DNA from: Planomicrobium sp. Y74 | GTDB lineage: Bacteria; Bacillota; Bacilli; Bacillales_A; Planococcaceae | NCBI RefSeq assembly: GCF_003668635.1 | Contig: NZ_RCWH01000001.1 | Span: 372,001 to 436,000 of the forward strand | Direction: 5' to 3' | DNA length: 64,000 nucleotides | Part shown: in pieces, positions 8,404 to 16,918 of the stretch | How the letters are laid out: each line of letters opens with the position of its first letter | How positions within the stretch are numbered: the stretch's first letter is position 1 | Program-made: the position numbers and the translations under genes | Notes under the pieces: model-generated | The model's input: only the letters and a program-made list of their open reading frames with translations | Told to the model about the DNA's origin: nothing | The model's database searches: none

Positions 8404-9805
8404 GGAAATTCCCCCTTGTGATTGGGAAAGCAAGCTCAAAACATGTGCCCTTTCCAATCCGGCTTTCCACTGTAATGGTCCCTCCCTGCAGTTCGACAAG
8501 CTGTTTGACAATCGCCAATCCAAGTCCTGTTCCCCCGAACTCTCTCGACCTTGATTTTTCTACTCTATAAAAACGTTCAAACAAAAATGGAATATCTTCT
8601 TGTGGAATGCCAATCCCTGAGTCTTCAACAAATACTCCCACCTTAGCGGAGTCACTGGAGAGTTTCACTTTTATGAAGCCACTTTCTGTATAGCGGATAG
8701 CATTTTCAAGTAAATTGCTGATAATTTGTTCCATTCTTAATCCATCAGCGTTTATATTCGGGAAATCATAAGGTGGATTAAACTCCAACTGAAGCCCTTT
8801 CGCTTGCGCCGTCATTTTAGTTTTGAGAAGAGCATTTTCCACCACTTCCACCAAATCCACTTCTTCGAAAACCAACGCTATCTTTCCATCTTCCATTTTA
8901 GAGAGCTCAAATAAATCCGAGACCAGATTCGACATCCGGCCAGCTTCCAGTTGGATGATCTGCAAATATTGTTCTTTTTCGTCTTCTGTTTCATAAAGGT
9001 GATTCCTCAATGCGCTTGTATAACCCTCCAAATATGTGATTGGCGTTTGCAACTCATGCGATATATTGGCAAAAAATTCCCGTCGATTGGAACGATACCG
9101 ATGAAGTTCAATCGCCAGATCATTTATAGCTGCGGCCAGCGTACCGATTTCATCCATTGAACTGCGAGAGACTCTTGTATTCAAATCGCCTGCAGCTATT
9201 TTCCGAGTCGCTTTCTCCATTTCCAGAAGAGGACTGGATAATTTACGCGATAAAATGTAGGTAAAACCGACCGCCAAGAAAACTGCCCCTATTCCCGCTA
9301 GGATTATCGATCTTTTAACTAACTCCAGCGACTGATACAAGTCTTCGACAGAAGCCAAAACAAAAATTCCACCGATTAGCTGCTCATCGTCAGAGTATAT
9401 AGGCTTTCCAACTTGAAGATAACGTCTGTTGGTAATGTCATCATAATATTCACTTCGAATATCAGCGTTATTTGCCATCACAGCAAGGTCTTCAGAACGG
9501 ATGCCCTTTCCTGCAGGCAAACTTGGAATACCAGAATTTGCAACGACAGTTCCCTGCTCATTAACAATGATGATCTCTTGTTCAGTTACCGAGGCAAGCA
9601 ACTCGAACAGTTCCAGCTGCTGCTCATCAAGTGAGTCGATTGAAGTTGCATAACGGTCCGATGCTTCTTCCACTTCTTCTTGTACCTTGCTGAAATAAAA
9701 GCCGGAGAAAATTTGATTCACTACAAACCCCAGCGGCAGTAAAATAACCAACACGAGCAGCAAAATGCTGGCCCCTAATTTAACTACAATGCTATTTCCT
9801 ATCAT
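8390..9805 (-). CDS. Membrane sensor histidine kinase
   Basis: 471 residues: first membrane helix (about 8-30), extracellular sensor (about 31-165, PAS/CACHE-like by length, with VVNEQGTVVANSG), second helix (166-184), HAMP (185-237), HisKA with ISHELQTP (His250), and HATPase_c with N-box Asn368, DSGIGIP and GGTGLGLA. It would phosphorylate the OmpR-type regulator at 2967-3659, the only regulator of that type here. Its start overlaps the stop of the 41-codon gene upstream (ATGA). No Met/His/Cys metal cluster is obvious in the sensor, so the signal cannot be read off directly. Confidence 0.93.
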   Translation of the reverse strand: MIGNSIVVKLGASILLLVLVILLPLGFVVNQIFSGFYFSKVQEEVEEASDRYATSIDSLDEQQLELFELLASVTEQEIIIVNEQGTVVANSGIPSLPAGKGIRSEDLAVMANNADIRSEYYDDITNRRYLQVGKPIYSDDEQLIGGIFVLASVEDLYQSLELVKRSIILAGIGAVFLAVGFTYILSRKLSSPLLEMEKATRKIAAGDLNTRVSRSSMDEIGTLAAAINDLAIELHRYRSNRREFFANISHELQTPITYLEGYTSALRNHLYETEDEKEQYLQIIQLEAGRMSNLVSDLFELSKMEDGKIALVFEEVDLVEVVENALLKTKMTAQAKGLQLEFNPPYDFPNINADGLRMEQIISNLLENAIRYTESGFIKVKLSSDSAKVGVFVEDSGIGIPQEDIPFLFERFYRVEKSRSREFGGTGLGLAIVKQLVELQGGTITVESRIGKGTCFELAFPITRGNFHERD

Positions 9806-9927
9806 TGTTCTTCATCCAAAAGTTGAAACATGCGAACCTTTTTCCCTTCACTGCGATTAACCTGAATGAGTCCGCTCAGATAATCGCTACCGCCCTCTTT
9901 CCCTATGGCACATTTTATATTTCTCAT
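9802..9927 (-). CDS. 41-codon ORF coupled to ctaG and kinase
   Basis: A short frame encoding 41 residues, hydrophilic, with one Cys (Cys6) and a basic/acidic C-terminus. A strong GGGGGAGTG ribosome site precedes its ATG. That ATG overlaps the ctaG stop (ATGA) and its own stop overlaps the kinase start (ATGA), so three genes are chained by 4-base overlaps. This arrangement argues for real translation, at least as a coupling leader. No homologue recognised. Confidence 0.55.
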   Translation of the reverse strand: MRNIKCAIGKEGGSDYLSGLIQVNRSEGKKVRMFQLLDEEQ

Positions 9928-10838
9928 TGATTCACTCCCCCAACAGTAAATTTACTCGGCACTTCGTCTACTTCATCCAACTTTTCTTTCCGTGCCCATT
10001 TAAAGAAAATATAACCGATCACAGTACTGTACACAATTTCCTGGACGACTTTCATGACAATACCACCTGTTCTCTGATCTTCCAGCGGCGGAAGAGAAGC
10101 AAACAGCTGTGGAGCATCTGAGTATACCGTATAAAACGATTGGTCGGAGAAGATGATAAGGGCACATGCTGGTGTCAGCAGCATTCCTGCAGCAAAAATG
10201 TATCCGATTTTATGGATTTCGGATAATCTATCCAATTCTTTTACCATAGGGATGAGCGGGATCCACATAAAGAAAGCTGTCACCGTTAGAATAAGATGCA
10301 TTAAATTATGCAGCATACTATTCCCTACAACCAAGTTAAATATGAGGGGAAGATGATAAAATGAAAATAATACATTAAACAAAAGCAACGGAATCAGCGG
10401 ACGTTTCAAGAAGCTTAATCCTTTAGTCCGTAAACCGACTCGGATTAAGGGTGCAACAAATCGTTTCGGAAGACCCAGCAACAATAATGGTGGCAAGAGC
10501 GTATATATTAAGGATTGCTCCAGCATATGGGCGCTGAATAAATAATGATCTCCCAGTACATGCAACGGGCTTCCAAGTGACAGATAGAGCACCGATAAAG
10601 CCGAAAAGAAAAAACCGAACTTTTTGAAAAAGTCTTGTTCCGTTTTGAATCGATAAACATAGACCACTAAGATGGCAAACAAAACTACTGCCATCCACAG
10701 ATTCCATTGCAAAACTAAATTGGCAGCTTCAGTTGCTTCATCACCGCCATTATGCGCTAAGGCACTTTTTATAGGATTGATAAATAACATTAGCAGAACA
10801 CTGAACAATACCCCGATTATCTTCACTATCTTTTTCAC
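9924..10838 (-). CDS. ctaG: CtaG-type cytochrome c oxidase assembly factor
   Basis: 304 residues with a signal-like first helix and about seven membrane segments, matching the caa3_CtaG family (Cox11-unrelated CtaG of Bacillales). The motif HMLEQSLIYTLLPPLLLLGLP in helix 3 and the HNLMHLILTV helix carry the conserved His residues thought to handle copper for CuA/CuB centre assembly of the caa3 oxidase. Being transcribed with the kinase links oxidase assembly with the copper genes downstream. Confidence 0.87.
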   Translation of the reverse strand: MKKIVKIIGVLFSVLLMLFINPIKSALAHNGGDEATEAANLVLQWNLWMAVVLFAILVVYVYRFKTEQDFFKKFGFFFSALSVLYLSLGSPLHVLGDHYLFSAHMLEQSLIYTLLPPLLLLGLPKRFVAPLIRVGLRTKGLSFLKRPLIPLLLFNVLFSFYHLPLIFNLVVGNSMLHNLMHLILTVTAFFMWIPLIPMVKELDRLSEIHKIGYIFAAGMLLTPACALIIFSDQSFYTVYSDAPQLFASLPPLEDQRTGGIVMKVVQEIVYSTVIGYIFFKWARKEKLDEVDEVPSKFTVGGVNQ

Positions 10839-10844
10839 TTCTTT

Positions 10845-11168
10845 CTACTTGTCCTGATAGCTTAAATTAGCCCAGCGGCGCATTGCCTGAACGATTAAAA
10901 TACTCGGTGCTAAAATAGTATCCACTTTTAAAATGGCGTATTGCAAAACCGAAATCAGAAGATTCTTCTACGGTTCTGAAGTGATGACCCTTTCGACCAT
11001 CTCCTGCTGGTCCCAAGAAAAAAGCAATGAGTATTCCTGTTGCTGAAATGACGCCTTACCAGCTACCACCGATTGATTGGATCCTGTGAGAACGAAGTGA
11101 GGTCTATGGATGCTAAAGCCTGTTGTATCGACTGCCTCAAACCATTCCGGTAAAACAAAAAGTTTTCT
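10845..11168 (-). pseudogene. Decayed gene between ctaG and DsbD-like gene
   Basis: One frame is open for 108 codons except for a single internal TAG (about 10980). It encodes LPEWFEAVDTTGFSIHRPHF at the start and ends with an amphipathic helix (LLISVLQYAILKVDTILA). It lacks a start codon: an in-frame stop lies immediately upstream and the N-terminal part is missing. Codon composition on both sides of the TAG looks protein-like, so this is the 3' remnant of a gene with a nonsense change. Family not recognised. Other frames of the region are not open. Confidence 0.5.
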
Positions 11169-11176
11169 CTACTACC

Positions 11177-11911
11177 TTAGATACTCCAGTAAGTAATCGT
11201 GTCAAATATCCCTAAAGCGATTAAAATCACTCCGGAACCTTTTTGCATATACCATCCAATTTTCCTTCCCTTTTTCATCACAACCCCGCCAGCTCCGAAA
11301 TACCAAATCAGAAAAATTGCAATGAACAACGGCACGGAAGTTCCAATCGCAAACAAACTCGGCAAGACCACTCCGTAGGATGTAGAAAGAACAACGGGCA
11401 TTAATGTCACAAAGAACAGCACAAACATTGTCGGACAAAATCCTAATGAAAAGCTGACGCCCAATAAAAAGGACCCCAATTTCCCTTTCTTGAAAAACTT
11501 CTTAGGCAACTCCAGGAATGTTAAAGTTCCTTTTACCTTAAATATCCCTAGCATGAAGATGCCCACAAATATAAACAAGGGTCCAACCACTTTTCTGAAC
11601 CAAGGAAAGTAAAGTGTGAGACGGGATTCGAATTCATTTCCTAACATCCAAACCAGCAGTCCCAGACCTGTAAACACTGTAATTTTTCCTAATGCAAAAA
11701 AGAAGACTTCCATCCATGCCAGTTCTTTTTGGAGCGATTTGTTGCCATACAGGGTAATAGCACCAATATTACCTGTAAATTGACAAGGCGCCATTGCTCC
11801 TACGATGCCGAGTAAAAATGCAAATAACAGAGGGGCACTCATAAAACTATTTGAAAGAGTGATAAAAGGTTGCATCATAATATTGCTCACTTGACTGAAA
11901 AATTCATACAA
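11177..11911 (-). CDS. DsbD/CcdA-like (TauE-annotated) membrane protein
   Basis: 244 residues, six to seven membrane segments. Conserved cysteines in GAMAPCQFTGN and SLGFCPTMF occupy the positions of the redox pair of DsbD/CcdA, and the family is often listed as sulfite exporter TauE/SafE or cytochrome c biogenesis transmembrane protein. It would carry electrons across the membrane for exported thioredoxins, overlapping with CcdA at 3786. Start appears to be TTG behind GGTGA. It is the first gene of the copper/thiol block. Confidence 0.75.
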   Translation of the reverse strand: MYEFFSQVSNIMMQPFITLSNSFMSAPLLFAFLLGIVGAMAPCQFTGNIGAITLYGNKSLQKELAWMEVFFFALGKITVFTGLGLLVWMLGNEFESRLTLYFPWFRKVVGPLFIFVGIFMLGIFKVKGTLTFLELPKKFFKKGKLGSFLLGVSFSLGFCPTMFVLFFVTLMPVVLSTSYGVVLPSLFAIGTSVPLFIAIFLIWYFGAGGVVMKKGRKIGWYMQKGSGVILIALGIFDTITYWSI

Positions 11912-11969
11912 TAGAATTCACCAACTTATTAACATTTTTGACTTCTTCATGTTAAGCGAAAAGTTTGTA

Positions 11970-11997
11970 GAAAGTATGAAGTTGAACTTATACTTTC
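11970..11997. promoter_or_regulatory. Near-perfect inverted repeat upstream of the copper/thiol block
   Basis: GAAAGTAT-g-AAGTT faces AACTTATACTTTC, a 28-base inverted repeat interrupted by one extra base, about 60-90 bases upstream of the first gene of the block. The place suits an operator. It does not have the TACAnnTGTA core of CopY sites. Confidence 0.35.
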
Positions 11998-12285
11998 AGC
12001 AAGATATCTCTACGGATAAAAGTTGTTTTTTTCCATTTATTCCCTGGTATATTTGACCAATGGATTCATGGCCTGTATACAGAGTTTTTGGAGTAAGGCA
12101 AAACCTCAATCCAAGAGAGCTTTTGTTACTTTTATATTAAACGTACCCAAAACAATGTCACTTTATAGTGTCTGTCTATTGGGTTTCAGCTCATACTAGT
12201 GTCCTATCAAATATCTTAATAATTTTTTTGAAAATAACCATTCCTAAACTCATACTCTCCCCAATAAAAAATAGAGAAAAGATTA

Positions 12286-12340
12286 GGTAGTGACCCCTTA
12301 AAGTTAGAGTTTCAATTATGCAGCTAATCGGCTGGCATTC
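12286..12340 (-). mobile_element. 55-bp remnant of an IS3-type element end
   Basis: In reverse orientation this reproduces the last codons and right end of the IS3-type fragment at 25545-25936: GCCAGC..ATTAGCTGCA, then AACTCTAACTTTAA.GGGTCACTACC. The transposase body is absent. It marks an old insertion or a rearrangement breakpoint. Confidence 0.65.
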
Positions 12341-12348
12341 ATAAAAGG

Positions 12349-12413
12349 AACTTATACAAAAAAAGAAGAAGTTTGAGCTGGAGTTGTTCCACCAACTTAA
12401 ACTTCTTCTTTAC
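12349..12413 (-). terminator. Terminator hairpin, copy 3 of the dispersed family
   Basis: AAGAAGAAGTTT and AAACTTCTTCTT pair around a 27-base loop; the minus strand then reads TTTTTTTGTATAAG. It closes the gene at 12421-12921 and shares its ACTTAAACTTCTTCTT arm with copy 1 at 315-369. Confidence 0.6.
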
Positions 12414-12420
12414 AATAGAG

Positions 12421-12921
12421 TCACGATGGAGATCCTGCAGTAGAAACGTATCCACTTAGCGCTTTCTCCCATGCTTCCACTTCATCTATTTTCAGTTCTT
12501 CCAAATGTTGAACCTTCCAGTCTCCGTTTTTCTCTGTAAACGTCACCCCCACATCTTCTCGTACAACCGATTCCCCATCCATATCGAGAATTAAATCGAC
12601 TCTCCCTCTCAGAATGCCGTCATCACGTTTAACCACCAGGTTTTTATAGTCTATTAAAGAAATCCCCTTCCCGTCCAGGTCTTTAATTCGATCAATCCAG
12701 ATATCTTTGCCCTTCTCTTGACTGATGGTCGGTTCGAGATCAGTCTCTCCATTAAAGAAATAAACATAGTCAGCTGCTGTGGCATAATCTTCATCGATTA
12801 CGTTATCCAAGACACCTTTAGCCGCTTGATTTGTTTGGTATCCATCTGTTTGGAGATACACGAAAGCACCTCCTATTCCAGTCAGGAGAATGAGAGCCCC
12901 GATGCCTATTTTTTTCTTCAT
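12421..12921 (-). CDS. Membrane-anchored NTF2-like (DUF4878-type) protein
   Basis: 166 residues: Lys-rich start, one hydrophobic anchor (about 5-23), then an exported domain (YATAADYVYFF, then strands ending in GDWKVQHLEELKI) that looks like the small NTF2/DUF4878 fold found in exported Bacillales proteins. ATG 12921 is preferred to the ATG three codons earlier because AAAGGATGGG is well placed for it. Function unknown; no operon partner. Confidence 0.65.
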   Translation of the reverse strand: MKKKIGIGALILLTGIGGAFVYLQTDGYQTNQAAKGVLDNVIDEDYATAADYVYFFNGETDLEPTISQEKGKDIWIDRIKDLDGKGISLIDYKNLVVKRDDGILRGRVDLILDMDGESVVREDVGVTFTEKNGDWKVQHLEELKIDEVEAWEKALSGYVSTAGSPS

Positions 12922-13208
12922 GATTCCCATCCTTTCTCTTTTTGTCTCCCTAAACCTATGGCATTGAGCGATTGTTAAATTGTCATAATAATCTATATAT
13001 AATCAGTCTAACATGACTTTTGGGTATAAACTGTTCTTTTTAGATTATAGTTTTTTTCACAAAGAGATTGCACAAGCAAGAGAAGCATTGGAAACACCGA
13101 GGTTGCCATTAATTTAATTAATGAAACAACTTCTGATAACTTGATGATATGTGATCTGTTTTTTTGATAGAACCTTTCAATTCGTAAGTTATTGCAGATA
13201 TCAAAATG
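12922..13208. other. Intergenic stretch, nothing recognised
   Basis: AT-rich sequence that should hold the promoter of the gene at 12421. No open frame with a ribosome site, hairpin or repeat was recognised. Confidence 0.4.
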
Positions 13209-13763
13209 CTAATATCTTCTGACGAATAGTTGAGGATAATCTATAACAAAACCGTTTGCGTCGACCGAGATGAGGGATTCAAAACCTTGACATTGATAAT
13301 TAAAAATTCGCATCTTTTTATTACCTTCAATATATGTATATGTCTGTTTCACTTTCTGTACTTCCAGTGACGGAACAGAAACATAGACCATCTCGAATTC
13401 TCTTTTTTGATCAACTTTCCAGTCATATCGGTTAATTGGCAAAGAATTAGAAAAAGGTGTGGCTGAGATATCCAAATCTATCGCGCCATCCAACTCATCC
13501 ATACGGGTTTCCTGCTGATCAAACCATTCTCCTTCACGCAAAGATGTGAGAAGTAAACCCTCTCCTCCTCTATTTTGGATTTTCACTTTTATCGTTCTCC
13601 ATGAACTATCCAGTTCAAGCTGATAATCAATTTGTATGGGAGAACCAGACTCCAAGTAAATCACTGAACTTTCGACATGAATGGTATTTTCTTTACTGAA
13701 AATTTTTAAGTATTCACAGCCAAACGTTTCTTTATTCTCCCAAATTATTTCGTTCAAAACCAT
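13209..13763 (-). CDS. Putative glycolipid-binding domain protein
   Basis: 184 residues. The pattern W-E..E....L......GSPIQIDY.LELDSSWRT, a mid segment LDGAIDLDISATPFSN-LPI, and the end VDANGFVIDYPQLF match the glycolipid-binding family (PF06475, former DUF1089). The ATG at 13763 is chosen because GGAGGG lies seven bases upstream and it aligns with the usual family start; a longer frame upstream runs into a terminator. Cytosolic. The family's role is poorly known. Confidence 0.72.
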   Translation of the reverse strand: MVLNEIIWENKETFGCEYLKIFSKENTIHVESSVIYLESGSPIQIDYQLELDSSWRTIKVKIQNRGGEGLLLTSLREGEWFDQQETRMDELDGAIDLDISATPFSNSLPINRYDWKVDQKREFEMVYVSVPSLEVQKVKQTYTYIEGNKKMRIFNYQCQGFESLISVDANGFVIDYPQLFVRRY

Positions 13764-13844
13764 CACACCGCCCTCCAAAGAATCGCCTATTAGAATATCA
13801 CTTGGAACTGAATTCAGCTTTTCTACATATAAGTTATATTCACT

Positions 13845-13883
13845 AGGTAAAAGGGCAGACCACAAGGGCCTGCCTTTTTACCT
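13845..13883. terminator. Bidirectional terminator hairpin
   Basis: AGGTAAAAGGGCAG pairs with CTGCCTTTTTACCT around an 11-base loop; A- and T-rich arms let it work on both strands. It closes the sugar-dehydrogenase-like gene upstream on the minus strand. Confidence 0.65.
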
Positions 13884-13975
13884 TTGCCGTATTTTAGTCC
13901 GTATTAGTCCGTAATTCCAGCTACTGAAAGAGAGAGTCAGTGAAAATGATGGAAATTGTCCTTGCATAACTTCCA

Positions 13976-15619
13976 CTATTTTTTTGTTACTTTCCAAACA
14001 ATTCCCGTTTTCATATGAAAATCAACCGGAAATGCTCCCTTGTCCCGAACTAATCGGTTAAGGTTCACGAGAAGCGAAGAAAAATCAACGATATACATGG
14101 ATCCGTCCGGTCCGAACTTCACATCGTACGGTCGTTCGATTCCCTCGCCCTGTTTCCCTAAATGTGATGCAGGTGCTGGCTCTTCATTTTGAATAAAGGG
14201 TTGTACTTTTTGTGGGCCGTTTTTCTTCGTATTGATGACTGAGATTCGACTGCCTGCCGGTTTGTCTCTCGCCGGATTCGTCAACCATTCCATATTCCCA
14301 AATTCAGCCACAAATAACTGATCGGCATATTCCCCCCAAGACTCAGGTGCAATATCAACCTTTGAAGGGGAGGAGTTGACTTCATGCAGCCCGGCAATAA
14401 GTGACTTATCGGGCTGCTTCAGACCACTGGCTTCATGGTCGATCAAAAAATAAAGCTTCCGTTCCTGTCTCTTCCCGTCTATGTAGACAGGGGCGATTGA
14501 TGAGCTGATGGGTCTGTATTTTTCATCGGTAACGGGATCAAAGTTTGCCAAGAAATCCGGCCAGCCATACCAAGAATCTTTTTTCACACGGTAAGTCCCG
14601 TCATACACATCCTTAATCGGTCGTCCTGGCGCATTATCATAACCATTGACGGAGGCAAACATGTCGCCCGCTTTATTCCAAGCGATACCGATAATATTGC
14701 GGAACCCCCAAGCGTAAGGTTTGACTGTACCTTCGGGATCATCCAGGTCAAAAGCTAAAATCGCTCCTCCGCATTTATTGCGTCCTTCGATCACTTGGCC
14801 AGGTGTTGTGACGGTACCAAATGGCACAAAAGCACCCGTCTGAATTAAATCCGGGGAATCTTTCAAGAAATTGGGAAGTTCAATGTTCACACCGGTCAAC
14901 ACAATGTCTTTGGCCACGGTAGGGTGCCCGTCCGGAGATTGTTTCACGGCCGCCATCACGTTTTGATCCATGAAGCCCGAGTTTCCGCCGATGCCGGAAC
15001 AGACATACATCTTCCCGTCTCTCCCTACCCGAAGATCGTTTGGCTGGTGGTCGGACTTGGCGTCAACAATGCCACCGATTAACTGCGTCACCTCACCGTC
15101 CATTGTCACCTTGGAAACTGCTCCGGATAAGTCCATTTCCCTGTGTGTAATATAGAAGGCGCCATCATGCCAAGTCATACCGGAAATGGCTGGGTAGATT
15201 TTGCCCGTCAGATTAACAACTTCGGTTGCCTGTCCGTTTTCGATTCGGAGGATCCTTGCCTCGGCACCCTCTTCATCCTTAAAGGCACCGCCTGCTTCCG
15301 CAACATACAGATTCCCTTCGTCATCCCATGCCACAGACGTCGGGTAAGTAAGTCCATCAATCACTTTTTCGATTTCATAGCCTTTAGGAAGGTGGATCAG
15401 TGGAAAATTGGAAGACGGCTTTAATTTCCGGCTAGCGATTTCCTGTTTTACACCAAACATTTTCTCTTTGACCATGGTGTTAGTCATACTGATATTCTCA
15501 GTCATACCAGCCTTCATTACACCTTTAACTCCCTTTTTCCTCAAGGCGGCTATGCCGATTCCAGACGCTAAAGCGACAGCTAAAGAGGTTTTTAGCAATT
15601 TTTGATTTTTCTTCTCCAC
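13976..15619 (-). CDS. Exported PQQ-type sugar dehydrogenase-like propeller
   Basis: 547 residues. A Lys-rich N-terminus and short hydrophobic segment (about 11-26) suggest membrane anchoring or export. The body is a six-bladed propeller of the glucose/sorbosone dehydrogenase (GSDH) or NHL type, with YPTSVAWDDEGNLYVAEAGG, HQPNDLRVGRDGKMYVCSG, AYAWGFRNIIGIAWN and ERPYDVKFGPDGSMYIVDF. GSDH proteins oxidise sugars with PQQ, but binding residues cannot be verified by eye and many homologues have no known cofactor. It has its own promoter region and terminator. Confidence 0.78.
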   Translation of the reverse strand: MEKKNQKLLKTSLAVALASGIGIAALRKKGVKGVMKAGMTENISMTNTMVKEKMFGVKQEIASRKLKPSSNFPLIHLPKGYEIEKVIDGLTYPTSVAWDDEGNLYVAEAGGAFKDEEGAEARILRIENGQATEVVNLTGKIYPAISGMTWHDGAFYITHREMDLSGAVSKVTMDGEVTQLIGGIVDAKSDHQPNDLRVGRDGKMYVCSGIGGNSGFMDQNVMAAVKQSPDGHPTVAKDIVLTGVNIELPNFLKDSPDLIQTGAFVPFGTVTTPGQVIEGRNKCGGAILAFDLDDPEGTVKPYAWGFRNIIGIAWNKAGDMFASVNGYDNAPGRPIKDVYDGTYRVKKDSWYGWPDFLANFDPVTDEKYRPISSSIAPVYIDGKRQERKLYFLIDHEASGLKQPDKSLIAGLHEVNSSPSKVDIAPESWGEYADQLFVAEFGNMEWLTNPARDKPAGSRISVINTKKNGPQKVQPFIQNEEPAPASHLGKQGEGIERPYDVKFGPDGSMYIVDFSSLLVNLNRLVRDKGAFPVDFHMKTGIVWKVTKK

Positions 15620-16212
15620 ATGTTTCCCTCCTATTTTTTGGTTATTTGTTACCTTATGGAAAGATCATTGATGAAGCAATTGAGGAACAGGAACAGCAAT
15701 AGAAATTAATGTTGTAGAATTTAATCTCCAATCGACAATGGAAAGAAGTGAGGCTGTGAGGAAAATACAAGAGGATATCAAAAACTTATCTATAAAGTAA
15801 AAGATGAATTAATGAATAAACTTTTAGACTTAAAAATGGTAGAACACTGCAAATCCCCTATTCCCTTACAAAATAATTCTTAAACCTTACAGCCGCAAGG
15901 TTAACGAAACACCCATCTCCCTAACACACTGGGCAAAATGTTAAACCTCTCAAGTCGATTTAGGAACAGTACTGTCATGACAGGTGTCCTTATAAAAGTA
16001 AGTTCGCAAGTAACAGACTGGCAGCAATTTTATCTCTTTCTACTTAACTAGCATCAAGTAACTGCTCTATTGTGTTCGTAAAATTCCGCTTTAACGAACA
16101 GAAGGAAGGAAAGAAGCTTTATCTATCACTTCTTTCCTTCCTTCAATCCCTCATATGTAAAGTAAGTGATAAAGTTAATTGAAAATAAATGAACTATATT
16201 TTCCAAATGAAA
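15620..16212. other. Intergenic stretch with a possible gene remnant
   Basis: 593 bases without an intact gene. On the plus strand 15684-15800 is open for 38 codons after a stop and reads like a C-terminal protein piece (INVVEFNLQSTMERSEAVRK, then EDIKNL) without start or ribosome site. The right part carries the hairpin repeat at 16073-16144. Confidence 0.4.
16073..16144 (-). repeat. Palindrome + terminator element, copy 4
   Basis: TTCGTAAAATTCCGCTTTAACGAAC (degenerate palindrome) next to a 16-bp stem GAAGGAAGGAAAGAAG / CTTCTTTCCTTCCTTC, followed by CTCATATGTAAA. It lies after the GNAT gene on the minus strand. In this copy the T-tract between hairpin and palindrome is replaced by TCTG. Confidence 0.7.
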
Positions 16213-16758
16213 TTATACTTTCGATTTAATTACCTCCTCTGACTCAGGGTTTAACATTCCATAAATAATACTGTCAGTCCACTCATTCTTATTCCAATAA
16301 TCTTGTATGAAGTGTCCTTCTTTCCTCATTCCTATACGTTCACACAGCCTTTGAGAGGCAGTGTTTCTGGCATCAAGAGTCGCTTGTATACGGTGCACAT
16401 TGTACTCATTAAATAAGTTCGTAATTAAACTTCCGACTGCTTCTGTGGCATATCCTTTTCCACCAGATGCTGCAGAGAAACTATATCCGATCTCCACCGT
16501 ATCCTTCATACTTGTATACCATGCCGATAAGTCACCAATTACTTGTTCATCAACTTCTACAGCTAAGCTTATGGCGGCATTTTGGATGAGTGAACTGTTC
16601 ACTAACTTTTTATTGAATTTTTCTTGTACATCATCATCTGTCCATTCATCATGCAGTAAGTACTTACAAACCTCTTTGTCCTTGTAAATCTCAAACACGT
16701 CTTGCATATCCCCTACATTATATGGCCTAACAACCAAGCGCTCTGTCTTCACTAACAC
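16213..16758 (-). CDS. RimJ/RimL-type GNAT acetyltransferase
   Basis: 181 residues with the N-terminal TERLVVRPY motif of RimJ/RimL-type GNATs, a core EIGYSFSAASGGKGYATEAV that forms the acetyl-CoA loop, and a NTASQRLCERIGMRKEGHF helix. It would transfer acetyl to an amino group of a peptide or small molecule; substrate unknown. Start is GTG behind AAGGGATGG. Diverges from the SnoaL-type gene at 16919. Confidence 0.88.
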   Translation of the reverse strand: MLVKTERLVVRPYNVGDMQDVFEIYKDKEVCKYLLHDEWTDDDVQEKFNKKLVNSSLIQNAAISLAVEVDEQVIGDLSAWYTSMKDTVEIGYSFSAASGGKGYATEAVGSLITNLFNEYNVHRIQATLDARNTASQRLCERIGMRKEGHFIQDYWNKNEWTDSIIYGMLNPESEEVIKSKV

Positions 16759-16918
16759 AAATATCCATCCCTTCTATAACTTTAATTAGTATTTCTAATA
16801 AGGAATAACTTTGCAATTTCGAAGCAGGAGAAACGAGCTGAACCCCGAATTAAGATTAGGTAACCTGAAAGCTGAACCATGTATCTTTATTTCGAAGTCG
16901 GGAAAGGGGAATACATTC

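Larger units (their letters stand above)
11912..12420. other. Intergenic stretch with IS end and terminator
   Basis: No gene is seen in these 509 bases. They hold the inverted repeat at 11970-11997, an IS end at 12286-12340 and a terminator at 12349-12413. Confidence 0.5.
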
